Assembly: GCA_002425245.1 (NCBI GenBank)
Contig: DILW01000015.1
Location: 1-64,000, forward strand
DNA: 64,000 nucleotides
Source: Betaproteobacteria bacterium UBA5582
Lineage (GTDB): Bacteria > Pseudomonadota > Gammaproteobacteria > Burkholderiales > Rhodocyclaceae
Reading direction: 5' to 3'
Made by a program: the position numbers and the translations under genes
The notes under the pieces: generated by a model
What the model saw: the letters and a program-made list of their open reading frames with translations, nothing else
What the model was told of the DNA's origin: nothing
Databases searched by the model: none
In this document: piece after piece, positions 1 through 8,869 of the stretch
How the letters are laid out: each line of letters opens with the position of its first letter
Position numbering within the stretch: the stretch's first letter is position 1

Positions 1-886
1 ATCGGTTCGCTCGGCTCCAGTAACCGCCAAACACGCAACCGAGCGAACCGATGCCGACCACGGCAAACGACCAGCCGGCCAGTTGCAGGCTGCCGGCCGG
101 CGCAACGCCGCTGCTGGCGAGCAGCACCGGGACCAGCGTCCAGAACGCGTAAAGCTCCCACTGGTGACCAAAGTAACCCAGGGCCGAGGCACGGAAAGCG
201 GGAATCGAAAAGGCATGCACGACCCGTCCCAGACGCAGTGGCGGCGCCCCGTGCCGGCGCTGCAGGTGCGGCCCGTCGCCCAGGCGCAGGATCAGCGCTG
301 CCGCGAGTAGCGCCAGCAGCGAGGAGGCAAGGATAGTCCACTGCCAAGGGAGACCGCCGCCAAGAAAACGGATACCGTGCGGCAGCGCCGTCCCCAGCGT
401 CAGCATGCCGACCAGCCAGGACAAGGCGGCACCGGCACGTTCGGGCACCCAGGTGACCACCAGCTTCATCCCCAACGGATAGACCCCGGCCAGGCACAGA
501 CCGACCAGAAAGCGCAGTGCCACCGCCGTCTGTAGCTCGCTCGCCAGCAGCGCGAAGCTCGCATTGGCGGCGGCGCCAAGCACGGCGCAGACGGCAAAGA
601 TGCGGCTGGCGGGAAAGCGGTCGGCCAGGCCGCTCAGCGCGAAACCGAGGGTGCCGAGGATGAAGCCGGCCTGGACGGCGTTGGTCAGCGTCCCGATGTC
701 GGCGGGGCCGATACCCCAGGCAAGCATCAGCGCATCGGCGGCGCTGTTGGCGGAAAACCACAGCGAGGTACCGAACAGTTGTGCCAGAACGATGACGAAG
801 ACAGGATTCATGGGGAAAGCGCCGTTTTTTCGCCAAGCATAGCCGAAGCCGCCGAAGCCGTAAGCAAGCCGCGCCGGCTTCTTCAT
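1..886 (-). CDS. MFS transporter, 3' end missing
   Basis: This is a membrane transporter of the major facilitator superfamily whose substrate cannot be told from sequence. The protein reads open from the start codon to the window edge, so its C-terminal part is missing. After a short N-terminus come alternating hydrophobic segments beginning FVIVLAQLFGTSLWFSANSA. An MFS-like loop follows the second helix (GLADRFPASR), and the middle is FLVGLCLAGVYPLGMKLVV. An ATG at 811 (MNPVFVIV) is in frame with the ATG at 886. The 811 start gives a more typical MFS N-terminus, but neither has a strong Shine-Dalgarno sequence. It is divergent to trmA with only a short shared upstream region. Confidence 0.8.
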   Translation of the reverse strand, partial: MKKPARLAYGFGGFGYAWRKNGAFPMNPVFVIVLAQLFGTSLWFSANSAADALMLAWGIGPADIGTLTNAVQAGFILGTLGFALSGLADRFPASRIFAVCAVLGAAANASFALLASELQTAVALRFLVGLCLAGVYPLGMKLVVTWVPERAGAALSWLVGMLTLGTALPHGIRFLGGGLPWQWTILASSLLALLAAALILRLGDGPHLQRRHGAPPLRLGRVVHAFSIPAFRASALGYFGHQWELYAFWTLVPVLLASSGVAPAGSLQLAGWSFAVVGIGSLGCVFGGYWSRANR

Positions 887-901
887 TGCCTGCTCACTTG
901 G

Positions 902-907
902 TATAGT
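902..907 (+). promoter_or_regulatory. possible -10 box for trmA
   Basis: TATAGT lies 33 bases before the trmA ATG. No good -35 hexamer stands at the usual distance, so this is a weak call based on the -10 match and position alone. Confidence 0.3.
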
Positions 908-939
908 CCGCCCCTTCCGTTTCCGGCCTGCTCAGCACC

Positions 940-2028
940 ATGCCTTTGATCCTCCCCGACCCCGAACGCTACCCGGGCCAACTGGCCGAAAAGCGCGAGC
1001 GCTTCTGCGCCGAATTCGCTGCATTCGAGTTGCCCGAACCGGCGGTGTTCGAGTCACCGGTGACGCACTACCGGCTGCGCGCCGAATTCCGCGTCTGGCA
1101 CCACGGCGAGGCCTGGGACTACGCCATGTTCGACCCGGAAAACCCCCGCCAGCCGGTGCTGATGCAGGATTTCCCGGTGGCCGACGCGGCCGTCTGTGCG
1201 CTCATGCCGCGCCTGCGCAGCGCCATCCTGGAACAGGAAATCTTGCGTCGCCGCCTTTACGGCATCGAATTTCTCGCCACCCTGAGCGGCGACATGCTGG
1301 TCACCCTGATCTACCACCGCCAGCTCGACGCCGCCTGGGAGGAAGCCGCACGCACCCTAGCCGCGGCGCTCGGCATCGCGATCATCGGCCGCAGCAAGGG
1401 ACAGAAGCTGGTGCTCGAACGCGACTGGGTGGATGAATGCCTGACGGTCGATGGCCGGCAACTGCACTACCGGCAATTCGAGGGCGGCTTCAGCCAGCCC
1501 AACGCCTGCGTGAACCAGAAGATGCTGGCCTGGGCGCGCGCCCAGGCGGCGCCACTGGGCGGCGACCTGCTCGAACTCTATTGCGGCAACGGCAATTTCA
1601 CCGTTGCCCTGGCGCCGCTGTTCGGCAAGGTGCTAGCCACCGAAGTCAGCAAGACCTCGGTCAAGGCAGCGCTGCACAATCTGGAGATCAACGCGGTCGA
1701 CAACGCCCTCATCGTGCGCATGGCCAGCGAGGAGCTCAGCGCCGCGCTGAGCGGTCGCGAGACTTTCCAGCGCATGCAGGGGATCGACCTGGGCAGTTAC
1801 GATTTCTCGACCCTTTTCCTCGACCCGCCGCGCAGCGGGCTCGACCCGGCGACGCTGGAACTGGCCGCCGGCTTTGCCAACATCCTGTACATCTCGTGCA
1901 ATCCGCAGACCCTGCGCGACAACGTCGCGGCGCTCTTCGCCACGCACCGGATCGCGGCGGCGGCGATCTTCGACCAGTTCCCCTACACTCACCACCTCGA
2001 ATGCGGGGTGCTGCTGCTGCGGCGCTAG
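940..2028 (+). CDS. trmA: tRNA (uracil-5-)-methyltransferase TrmA
   Basis: TrmA uses S-adenosylmethionine to methylate U54 in the T-loop of tRNA (m5U54, ribothymidine) in the cytoplasm. The 362-residue length is normal for the family. Visible motifs are the SAM-binding ELYCGNGNF near residue 212, FLDPPRSGLD near residue 292, and SCNPQTLRDN near residue 318, which carries the catalytic cysteine. The C-terminal HHLECG carries the general-base glutamate region. There is no N-terminal TRAM domain, which separates it from RlmD and RlmC. Its stop codon overlaps the stop codon of the convergent trkA inside one CTAG. Confidence 0.95.
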   Translation: MPLILPDPERYPGQLAEKRERFCAEFAAFELPEPAVFESPVTHYRLRAEFRVWHHGEAWDYAMFDPENPRQPVLMQDFPVADAAVCALMPRLRSAILEQEILRRRLYGIEFLATLSGDMLVTLIYHRQLDAAWEEAARTLAAALGIAIIGRSKGQKLVLERDWVDECLTVDGRQLHYRQFEGGFSQPNACVNQKMLAWARAQAAPLGGDLLELYCGNGNFTVALAPLFGKVLATEVSKTSVKAALHNLEINAVDNALIVRMASEELSAALSGRETFQRMQGIDLGSYDFSTLFLDPPRSGLDPATLELAAGFANILYISCNPQTLRDNVAALFATHRIAAAAIFDQFPYTHHLECGVLLLRR

Positions 2029-3407
2029 GCGAAGGAGAACAGCGAGCGCACCGGCTGAAACAGCTTCTCCACCGCCTTGATGTGGCGCTTGCGGGTGCAG
2101 AAGACGACGACGTGGTCGCCAGCCTCGATCAGCGTGTCGTGATGCGGGATGATCACCGCACCGGCACGCACCACGGCGGCAATGCTGGCGCCGCGCAAGG
2201 GCGGTAGTTCCTCGATCCGCCGACCGACCACCTGCGAACTGCGGCGGTCGCCGAGCACCACCAGTTCGAGCGCTTCGGCCGCCCCCCGGCGCAGGCTATG
2301 CACCCGCGCCACGTCAGCTTGGCGGACATGGGTGAGCAGGCTGCCGATGGACACCTGCGCGGGCGACAGGCCGATGTCGATCGGCCCGCCCTGAACCATG
2401 TCGGCGTAGGCCTCGCGGTTGATCAGCGCAAGCACCCGGCGACAGCCCAGGCGTTTGGCCAGCGAGGCGGCCATGATGTTGTTCTCGTCGTCGTTGGTCA
2501 GCGCCAGGAACATGTCCATGCCGTCGATTTCCTCGCGCTGCAGCAGGGTTTCGTCGGTGGCCTCGCCGTTTATCATGAGGGCGCGGTCAAGCCAGCCAGC
2601 AACCAGCGAGGCGCGTGCCGGCCGGCTTTCGATCACCTTGACCTCGCACTGGCCCTCAAGGCGGCGGGCGACGCGGGCACCGACGTTGCCGGCGCCGGCA
2701 ATCATCAGCTTGCGCACCGGTTTCTGCATCCGCCGCAACTCCTTGAGCACCGTGCGGATGTGCTCGCTGGCAGCGAGCAGGAAAACCTCGTCGCCGGCCT
2801 GGACAACGGTATCGCCATTGACGTCGACCGCCCGGGTGTCGCGGAAGATGGCGGCGATACGGGCATCGACTCCGGCCGGCAGGTGGCCGCGCATGGCGCG
2901 GATCGGCTTGCCGACCAGCAGGCCGCCCTCGTAGGCGCGCACACCGACCATGACCAACCGGCCCTCGGCAAACTCCACCACCTGCAGCGCTTCCGGATAT
3001 TCGACCAGCTTGGCAATGTAGTCGGTGATTTCCTGCTCCGGACAAAGGGCGAAATCGACGGCGAAGTTCTCCGTCGACAGCAGCACCGGGTCGAGAAAAT
3101 CGGCCGAGCGCAGGCGGGCAATCCGCGTCGGCACGCCGAAGCGGCTGTGCGCCAGCTTGCAGGCGACGAGGTTTGACTGGTCGGATTGGGTCACCGCCAC
3201 CAGCAGGTCGGCGGTGTCGATACCGGCATCGTGCAGAACTGAGGGAAAGGCGGCGTTGCCGGTCACCGTGCGCACGTCGAGGCGGTCGGCGAGTTGCGCC
3301 AGCGGCTCCGGATCAAGGTCGACCAGGGTGATGTCGTTGGCTTCCGAGACCAGGGCTTCGGCCAGACTGGCGCCGACCTGGCCGGCCCCCAGTATCAGGA
3401 TGTTCAT
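2025..3407 (-). CDS. trkA: Trk system potassium uptake protein TrkA
   Basis: TrkA is the cytoplasmic NAD(H)/ATP-binding gating subunit of the Trk K+ uptake system and forms a ring on the membrane subunit TrkH. The 460-residue protein has two RCK modules. The first Rossmann motif GAGQVGASLAEAL is at residues 7-19 and the second, GAGNVGARVARRLEG, near residue 240; each is followed by a TrkA-C domain. Length and layout are those of full-size proteobacterial TrkA. It lies 16 bases downstream of trkH on the same strand, with the KdpE/KdpD-like genes further upstream, so the four genes look like one operon. Confidence 0.95.
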   Translation of the reverse strand: MNILILGAGQVGASLAEALVSEANDITLVDLDPEPLAQLADRLDVRTVTGNAAFPSVLHDAGIDTADLLVAVTQSDQSNLVACKLAHSRFGVPTRIARLRSADFLDPVLLSTENFAVDFALCPEQEITDYIAKLVEYPEALQVVEFAEGRLVMVGVRAYEGGLLVGKPIRAMRGHLPAGVDARIAAIFRDTRAVDVNGDTVVQAGDEVFLLAASEHIRTVLKELRRMQKPVRKLMIAGAGNVGARVARRLEGQCEVKVIESRPARASLVAGWLDRALMINGEATDETLLQREEIDGMDMFLALTNDDENNIMAASLAKRLGCRRVLALINREAYADMVQGGPIDIGLSPAQVSIGSLLTHVRQADVARVHSLRRGAAEALELVVLGDRRSSQVVGRRIEELPPLRGASIAAVVRAGAVIIPHHDTLIEAGDHVVVFCTRKRHIKAVEKLFQPVRSLFSFA

Positions 3408-3423
3408 CGTCTTTTCTCCACGC

Positions 3424-4878
3424 TCAACGTCGCCAGAATGCCGGGGTCAGGACCACCAGCAGGGTGAAAATCTCCAGTCGCCCGAGCAGCATGGCGAACG
3501 AACAAACCCAGGTCTGGAAGTCGCTGAGCACTGCGTAGGTGGTCGAGGGTCCGACTTCGCCCAGCCCGGGACCGGTATTGTTGACCGTCGCCACCACCGC
3601 GGTAAAGGCGGTGATCACATCCATTCCGGTAAACGCCAGGAGCAGCGTCAGGGCGACGATGCTGACCATGTACATGAAACCGAAGGCGAGTACGGCAAAG
3701 AGGATGGACTGCGGCGCCACCTGGCCACCGATGCGCACGCTGTAGATTGCGTTCGGATGCATGGCACGGACGATTTCGCGATAGACCTGCTTGTAGAGCA
3801 GGAGCGCCCGCGCCATCTTGATGCCGCCACCGGTCGAGCCGGCGCTGGTGGCAAAACTGCACAGGAAAAGCATCCACAGCGCGGCGAACATCGGCCACTG
3901 CGCGTAATCGACGCTGGCATAGCCGGTGGTGGTGGCAATCGAGATGACGTTGAATGCCGAGTGCCGCAGCGCCGTCGGGAAAGCCGGATAAACCTCCTGG
4001 GCAACCAGGAAGACGGCCAGGCCCAGCACCGACAACAGGCAGACCACGAGGAACCAGCCGGCTTCCGGATCGTACAGGTAAGGCCGCAGCGAAACCCGGC
4101 TGACGGCGAGGAAGAGCGTGCCGAAATTCATTCCCGCAATGAGCATGAAGAAGATGGCGACGGCTTCGATGGCCGGCGAATCGAAAAAGCCGAAACTGGC
4201 ATCGTGGGTCGAGAAGCCACCCAGGCCCATGGTCGAGAAAGCGTGGCAGACGGCGTCGAACCAGCTCATCCCGGCCAGCCGGTAGCCCAGGATGCAGAGC
4301 AGGCTGACGCCGACATAAACGCCCCACAGGCCTTTGGCCGTCGAAGCAATGCGCGGCGTCAGCTTGGCGTCCTTCATCGGCCCCGGCGTCTCGGCCTTGA
4401 ACATCTGCCGGCCGCCGATGCCGAGCAGCGGCAGGATGGCGATCGCCAGCACGATCAGGCCCATGCCGCCGACCCAGACCAGTTGATGCCGCCACAGGTT
4501 GATCGACATCGGCAGCTGGTCGATGCCGGAGAGGATGGTGGCACCGGTGGTGGTCAGGCCGGACATCGCTTCGAAGTAGGCGTCGGTATGACTGATGCCC
4601 AGTTGCAGCATCAGCGGCAGGGCAGCAAAGGCCGGCAGCACGGTCCACACCAGGACGACCATCAGGAAGCCGTCGCGCACGTTCATCTCGCGCCGGCAGT
4701 TGCGGTAGCGGTACCACAGGAAGAGGCCGCAGAGCAGGGTCAGCGCGAAACACTCGTCGTACACCGCCTGGGCGCCGTCGTCGACTGCCCAGGAAAGCAG
4801 CAGGGGAGCCAGCATGGTCAGCGCAAAGAGCATGACGATCATGCCCAGCGCCCGGAGGACGGCGGCGTAACGGTTCAT
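3424..4878 (-). CDS. trkH: Trk potassium uptake protein TrkH
   Basis: TrkH is the K+-translocating inner-membrane subunit that works with TrkA. The 484-residue protein is strongly hydrophobic and shows the pore-loop style of the Trk/Ktr/HKT superfamily. Examples are AMSGLTTTGATIL, FSTMGLGGFSTHD, FATSAGSTGGGIKMAR and TVNNTGPGLG, one filter-like segment in each of four repeats. The start codon overlaps the stop of the upstream response-regulator gene as ATGA, which suggests translational coupling. Placing K+ uptake directly behind a two-component system implies that the system controls Trk expression. Confidence 0.95.
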   Translation of the reverse strand: MNRYAAVLRALGMIVMLFALTMLAPLLLSWAVDDGAQAVYDECFALTLLCGLFLWYRYRNCRREMNVRDGFLMVVLVWTVLPAFAALPLMLQLGISHTDAYFEAMSGLTTTGATILSGIDQLPMSINLWRHQLVWVGGMGLIVLAIAILPLLGIGGRQMFKAETPGPMKDAKLTPRIASTAKGLWGVYVGVSLLCILGYRLAGMSWFDAVCHAFSTMGLGGFSTHDASFGFFDSPAIEAVAIFFMLIAGMNFGTLFLAVSRVSLRPYLYDPEAGWFLVVCLLSVLGLAVFLVAQEVYPAFPTALRHSAFNVISIATTTGYASVDYAQWPMFAALWMLFLCSFATSAGSTGGGIKMARALLLYKQVYREIVRAMHPNAIYSVRIGGQVAPQSILFAVLAFGFMYMVSIVALTLLLAFTGMDVITAFTAVVATVNNTGPGLGEVGPSTTYAVLSDFQTWVCSFAMLLGRLEIFTLLVVLTPAFWRR

Positions 4879-5567
4879 GGGGTCACCTGGAAGCGGTAAC
4901 CGATGCCGGTTTCGGTCAGGAAATGACGGGGCTGGGCCGGATCATCCTCCAGCTTCTGGCGCAGGTGACCGACGTAGACGCGCAGGTAATGGCTGCTTTC
5001 GACATAGGACGGCCCCCAGATGTCGGCCAGCAGCTTGCGCTGGGTGAGCACCTGGCCCGGATGCGCCAGCATCATCGCCAGCAGCCGGTATTCGATGGGC
5101 GTCAGGTGGACCGGCTCGCCGCGTCGCAGCACCTGGCGCCGCGACAGGTCGACGACGACCTCGCCGAACTCGATCACCGGTGGCAACTCTTCGCCGCGCG
5201 GGCGCCGCCGCATCAGGGCCCGCGCCCGCGCCCGCAGTTCGCCGACGCCGAAGGGCTTGGTCAGATAGTCGTCGGCACCGGCATCAAGCGCGTCGATCTT
5301 GCGGTTTTCCTCGACCCGCGCGGACAGGATCAAGACGGGCCCCTCCGACCAGGCACGGTAGGCACGGACAAAGTCGATGCCATCGCCATCCGGCAGCCCC
5401 AGATCGAGCACCACCAGGTCGAGACCGCCCTCGCCTGCCCGCGCCAGACCGTCGGCCAGGGTAGCCGCCTCGATCACCTGGCAAGCATCCGCCTCCAGTG
5501 CCAGGCGAACGAACTGGCGGATAGCCGCTTCGTCTTCGACGATCAGGACCCGGGGCGTACCGCTCAT
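4875..5567 (-). CDS. KdpE-like response regulator (OmpR family)
   Basis: This is a DNA-binding response regulator with an N-terminal receiver and a C-terminal OmpR/PhoB winged helix. The phosphoacceptor aspartate is in VVLDLGLPDGDG near residue 54, with the conserved lysine in DYLTKPFGVGEL. The effector domain ends RQKLEDDPAQPRHFLTETG followed by GYRF, a pattern typical of KdpE. The 230-residue length fits. It overlaps the upstream kinase gene (ATGA) and the downstream trkH (ATGA). No kdpFABC genes occur in the window, so the likely target here is trkHA and perhaps the divergent antiporter gene. Confidence 0.88.
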   Translation of the reverse strand: MSGTPRVLIVEDEAAIRQFVRLALEADACQVIEAATLADGLARAGEGGLDLVVLDLGLPDGDGIDFVRAYRAWSEGPVLILSARVEENRKIDALDAGADDYLTKPFGVGELRARARALMRRRPRGEELPPVIEFGEVVVDLSRRQVLRRGEPVHLTPIEYRLLAMMLAHPGQVLTQRKLLADIWGPSYVESSHYLRVYVGHLRQKLEDDPAQPRHFLTETGIGYRFQVTP

Positions 5568-7054
5568 GCCGGCTCCGGTTCTATCTGTGGCGGCTCGCCG
5601 CGTGGCAGGCAGACGACCACGCAGGCACCGCCCGAAGGCGCACGGGCAATCCGCAGGCGGCCACCGTGGGCGTCGACGATCGCCCGGCAGATGGCCAGCC
5701 CGAGGCCGGTGCCGGGAATGGACGACTCGCCGTGACCGCGTACGAACATGTCGCCGGCTTCGCCGATCATCGGTTCGGGGAAGCCGCCCCCCTCGTCGCT
5801 GACCGAGAGTTCGACGAAATCATCGACCGGCCGGGCGGCGATCAGGATCTCACCGTCGGCCGGCGAGTACTTGGCGGCATTCTCCAGCAGGTTGCAGAGC
5901 ACCCGCTCGATCAGCACCGCGTCAAAGCGCAGCAGGGGCAGCTCGCGTGGCAGTTCGACCCGCAGCCGGTGCCGGCCGAAGGCGTCGCCGACCAGTTTGA
6001 GGCTGCTGCCGACGACCTCCTCCAGCGACTGCCACTCCTGACGCAATTTGACCGAACCGGCGTTCAGGCGGGCCATTTCGAGCAGGTTGCCAACCAGGCC
6101 GGCCAGCCTGCGTGCCTGATCGCCGACGGCGGCGATCCGCGCCTCGGCCGGCGCGGGCAGCTCGGGCACGGCCAGGGAGATCGAGTCGGCCAGCCCGATC
6201 AGCACGGTCAGCGGCGTGCGCAGGTCGTGCGACAGGGCGGAGAGGATGGAGCTGCGCAAACGCTCGGTCGCCATATCGACCTCGCTGCGCTGGGCGACTT
6301 CGACGTAGTGGAGGCGCTCGACGGCAATCGCCGCCAGTGACGCCAGTGCCTCGAAAAACGCCAGGTCGGCCTCGTCCGGTGCCTCGTCGGTGCGCACGAC
6401 CAACACCCCGCGCACCCGCATTGGCGCCTTGAGCGGCAGATAGAGGGTGCAAGCGGATTGACGGTCGAGGTGGCGCACCCCGGTTTCGATGACCCGGGCG
6501 ACATGATCGGGCGCCAAACCTTCACCGGGGAGATCGCCCGGCACCTCCTGCTCGGCCAGCAGCAGGCGACATTTCCCGGAGAATTCCTCGGCCACGAAAG
6601 GGAGGACGATTTCCTCGACCTGCGCCTGACTGAGTGCCCCCGCCAACTTGCTGGCGATTTCGTAAAGCGCGTGCGTCCGCCGTTCCCGACGCTCGGCCTG
6701 CGCTGCCTGCTCCCTCAACGTCGCCGTCAGGTGGCCGGTGATCAGCGCGGTGGCGAGCATGACGGCAAAAGTGATCAGGTACTGCAGGTTGCTGACCGCC
6801 AGCGAGAAGTGCGGCGGCACGAAGAAGATGTCGAACAGCAGCACACCAAGCACGGAAGCCAGAATCGCCGGATTGCGCCCCAGGCTGACGGCGACGACCA
6901 ATACCGTGAGCAGGAACAGCATCACCATGTTGGCTAGGTCGAGCACTTCGCGCAACGGTGCGGCGACGATCGCCACGAGCACGCAGGCGAGCGCGCTCAG
7001 GACCATTTTCTGGCTGGGTGAAAAGCGTTCGACAGGCGATCTGACAAGGGACAT
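5564..7054 (-). CDS. short KdpD-like sensor histidine kinase
   Basis: This membrane sensor kinase matches the C-terminal half of KdpD. Four hydrophobic segments (DUF4118-like, residues about 15-110) are followed by a GAF-like region (about 125-255). Next come a HisKA box with the phosphoacceptor histidine in LSHDLRTPLT near residue 275 and an HATPase domain with NLLENAAKYS and GTGLGLAICRAI. At 496 residues it lacks the roughly 380-residue N-terminal Walker-A and Usp-like sensor part of E. coli KdpD. It is the first gene of the kinase-regulator-trkH-trkA unit and is divergent from a Kef-type antiporter. I infer that it senses K+ or osmotic state. Confidence 0.88.
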   Translation of the reverse strand: MSLVRSPVERFSPSQKMVLSALACVLVAIVAAPLREVLDLANMVMLFLLTVLVVAVSLGRNPAILASVLGVLLFDIFFVPPHFSLAVSNLQYLITFAVMLATALITGHLTATLREQAAQAERRERRTHALYEIASKLAGALSQAQVEEIVLPFVAEEFSGKCRLLLAEQEVPGDLPGEGLAPDHVARVIETGVRHLDRQSACTLYLPLKAPMRVRGVLVVRTDEAPDEADLAFFEALASLAAIAVERLHYVEVAQRSEVDMATERLRSSILSALSHDLRTPLTVLIGLADSISLAVPELPAPAEARIAAVGDQARRLAGLVGNLLEMARLNAGSVKLRQEWQSLEEVVGSSLKLVGDAFGRHRLRVELPRELPLLRFDAVLIERVLCNLLENAAKYSPADGEILIAARPVDDFVELSVSDEGGGFPEPMIGEAGDMFVRGHGESSIPGTGLGLAICRAIVDAHGGRLRIARAPSGGACVVVCLPRGEPPQIEPEPA

Positions 7055-7109
7055 CCGCGCATCTCTGGGGGCTCCGGCAGGAGCTGTGCGCGCATTCTGG
7101 CAACTTGCA

Positions 7110-7128
7110 CGTAAAAATGTCGTAAAAA
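7110..7128. promoter_or_regulatory. direct repeat, candidate operator of the KdpE-like regulator
   Basis: CGTAAAAA occurs at 7110-7117 and again at 7121-7128, an exact 11-bp period. On the other strand it reads TTTTTACG-ACA-TTTTTACG. OmpR-family regulators usually bind tandem repeats of about this period, and KdpE sites are T-rich with TTTACA-like cores. It lies between the divergent kinase gene and the Kef-type gene. The assignment is an inference. Confidence 0.45.
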
Positions 7129-7222
7129 ATTAGCGCCAGGCTTTCTCTGGTAAGCTCACACCCATGCCCTCCTCGCTCCTGCCTTGTGCCAGCGGGGTTG
7201 CGGCGGATTTCGGGAAAACGAC

Positions 7223-8869
7223 ATGAGTGCCTTCAGCGAATTTTCTCTGCTTCTGATCATCTCGGCGATTGCCGGGGCTATCTCGGTGCGCCTGCGCCAG
7301 CCGGTGATCATTGCCTACATCGTCGTCGGCATCATCGCCAGCCCGGCCGTCTTCGGCCTGGTCGCCGCGCACGAGCAGATCGACCTGCTTGCCCACGTCG
7401 GCATCACCGTTCTGCTTTTCCTGGTCGGCCTCAAGCTCGACCTGCACCACGTCCGCCACATCGGCCCGGTCGCGCTGGCCACCGGTCTTGGTCAGCTGGC
7501 GTTCACCATTGTCGGTGGTTTCGCGCTCATCCTGCTGCTCGGCAAGAGCCCGATGGAGGCGCTCTATGTCGCCATCGCGCTGACCTTTTCCAGCACCATC
7601 ATCATCGTCAAGCTGCTCTCCGACAAGCGCGAACTCGATTCGCTGCACGGCCGCATCGCCGTCGGTTTCCTGATCGTCCAGGATCTGGCCGTGGTCCTGG
7701 CGATGATGGCCATGAGCGCCCTGCGCGGCAGCGGCGAAGCCGGTCTGGTCGAGGTCATCGTCTCGCTGTCCTGGCGCATCCTGCTCGCCGGCGCCGCATT
7801 GTATGTACTGATGCGCTGGATCCTGCCCGGCGTGGTCAAAGCCATGGCGCATTCGCAGGAATTGCTGCTGATCTTCGCCATCGCCTGGGGCACCGGCTTG
7901 GCCGCGCTCGGCGAATGGGCCGGTTTTTCCAAGGAAGCGGGCGCCTTCCTGGCCGGCTTCTCGCTTGCCTCGACCGCCTACCGCGACGCCATCAACGCCC
8001 GCCTGTCGGGCATCCGCGATTTCCTGCTGCTGTTCTTCTTCATCGACCTCGGCTCGAAACTCGACTTTTCCACGCTCGGTGGCGAACTGATGCCGGCGGT
8101 CGTGCTCTCGCTGTTCGTGCTCATCGGCAACCCGCTGATCGTCATGGCGATCATGGGCTTCATGGGCTACCGCAAGCGCACCGGTTTCCTCGCCGGCCTG
8201 ACCGTCGCCCAGATCAGCGAATTCTCCATCGTCTTCGTCGCCATGGGCATCTCGCTCGGCCACGTCGGCGTCGATGCGCTCGGCCTGACCACCCTGGTCG
8301 GCCTGGTGACCATCGCCATGTCCACCTACATGATCCTTTACTCGCACCAGCTCTACCAGAAGCTCGCCCCCTTCCTTGGCTGGTTCGAACGCCGGAACCC
8401 CTTCCGCGAGCAGGCGGTGGAAACCGACGCCCACGCTGACGACAAGCCGGAGATCATCGTTTTCGGCCTCGGCCGCTACGGCGGGCGTCTGGCACGGCTG
8501 CTGCACGAGGAGGAAATCCGGGTGCTGGGGATCGACTTCGACCCGGAACGCGTCGCCGAAATGCGGGCCAGCGGCATCCCGGTCCATTACGGCGACGGCC
8601 AGGAATCGGGTTTCCTTGAGGAATTGCCACTGGAAAGCGCCAAGTGGATCGTCAGCACGCTACCTGATGTCGATTCCAACGTCGCCTTCCTGAATGCACT
8701 GAAGGAACGTCGTTTCCGCGGCGAAGTCGCCTTCGTCGCCCGCGACGACGAACACGGCATGCGCATGAAGCAGGCCGGCGCGCCGACCGTGCTCTACCCG
8801 ATGCGCGACGCGGTCGATTACACCGTCGAGCACTTCGCCGCCTTGATCCGCCCCGGAGACAATCGCTGA
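7223..8869 (+). CDS. Kef-type K+/H+ antiporter with RCK domain
   Basis: This CPA2-family monovalent cation/proton antiporter probably exports K+ in exchange for H+. The N-terminal 380 residues hold about 12-13 hydrophobic segments, including the repeated family motif region LTFSSTIIIVKLLSDKRELD. The C-terminal part is an RCK/TrkA-N domain with the dinucleotide motif FGLGRYGGRLARLL near residue 415. I place the start at 7223 (MSAFSEFS) rather than an in-frame ATG at 7184, because 7223 begins the first helix and is preceded by GGGAAAA. Its stop overlaps the start of the Usp gene. KefB, KefC and YbaL-type proteins are all possible relatives; no KefF/KefG partner is seen. Confidence 0.88.
   Translation: MSAFSEFSLLLIISAIAGAISVRLRQPVIIAYIVVGIIASPAVFGLVAAHEQIDLLAHVGITVLLFLVGLKLDLHHVRHIGPVALATGLGQLAFTIVGGFALILLLGKSPMEALYVAIALTFSSTIIIVKLLSDKRELDSLHGRIAVGFLIVQDLAVVLAMMAMSALRGSGEAGLVEVIVSLSWRILLAGAALYVLMRWILPGVVKAMAHSQELLLIFAIAWGTGLAALGEWAGFSKEAGAFLAGFSLASTAYRDAINARLSGIRDFLLLFFFIDLGSKLDFSTLGGELMPAVVLSLFVLIGNPLIVMAIMGFMGYRKRTGFLAGLTVAQISEFSIVFVAMGISLGHVGVDALGLTTLVGLVTIAMSTYMILYSHQLYQKLAPFLGWFERRNPFREQAVETDAHADDKPEIIVFGLGRYGGRLARLLHEEEIRVLGIDFDPERVAEMRASGIPVHYGDGQESGFLEELPLESAKWIVSTLPDVDSNVAFLNALKERRFRGEVAFVARDDEHGMRMKQAGAPTVLYPMRDAVDYTVEHFAALIRPGDNR

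Noticed and set aside
3025..4899. Plus-strand frame of 624 codons opposite trkA and trkH
   Set aside because: Antisense shadow of the Trk genes, with no motif of its own.
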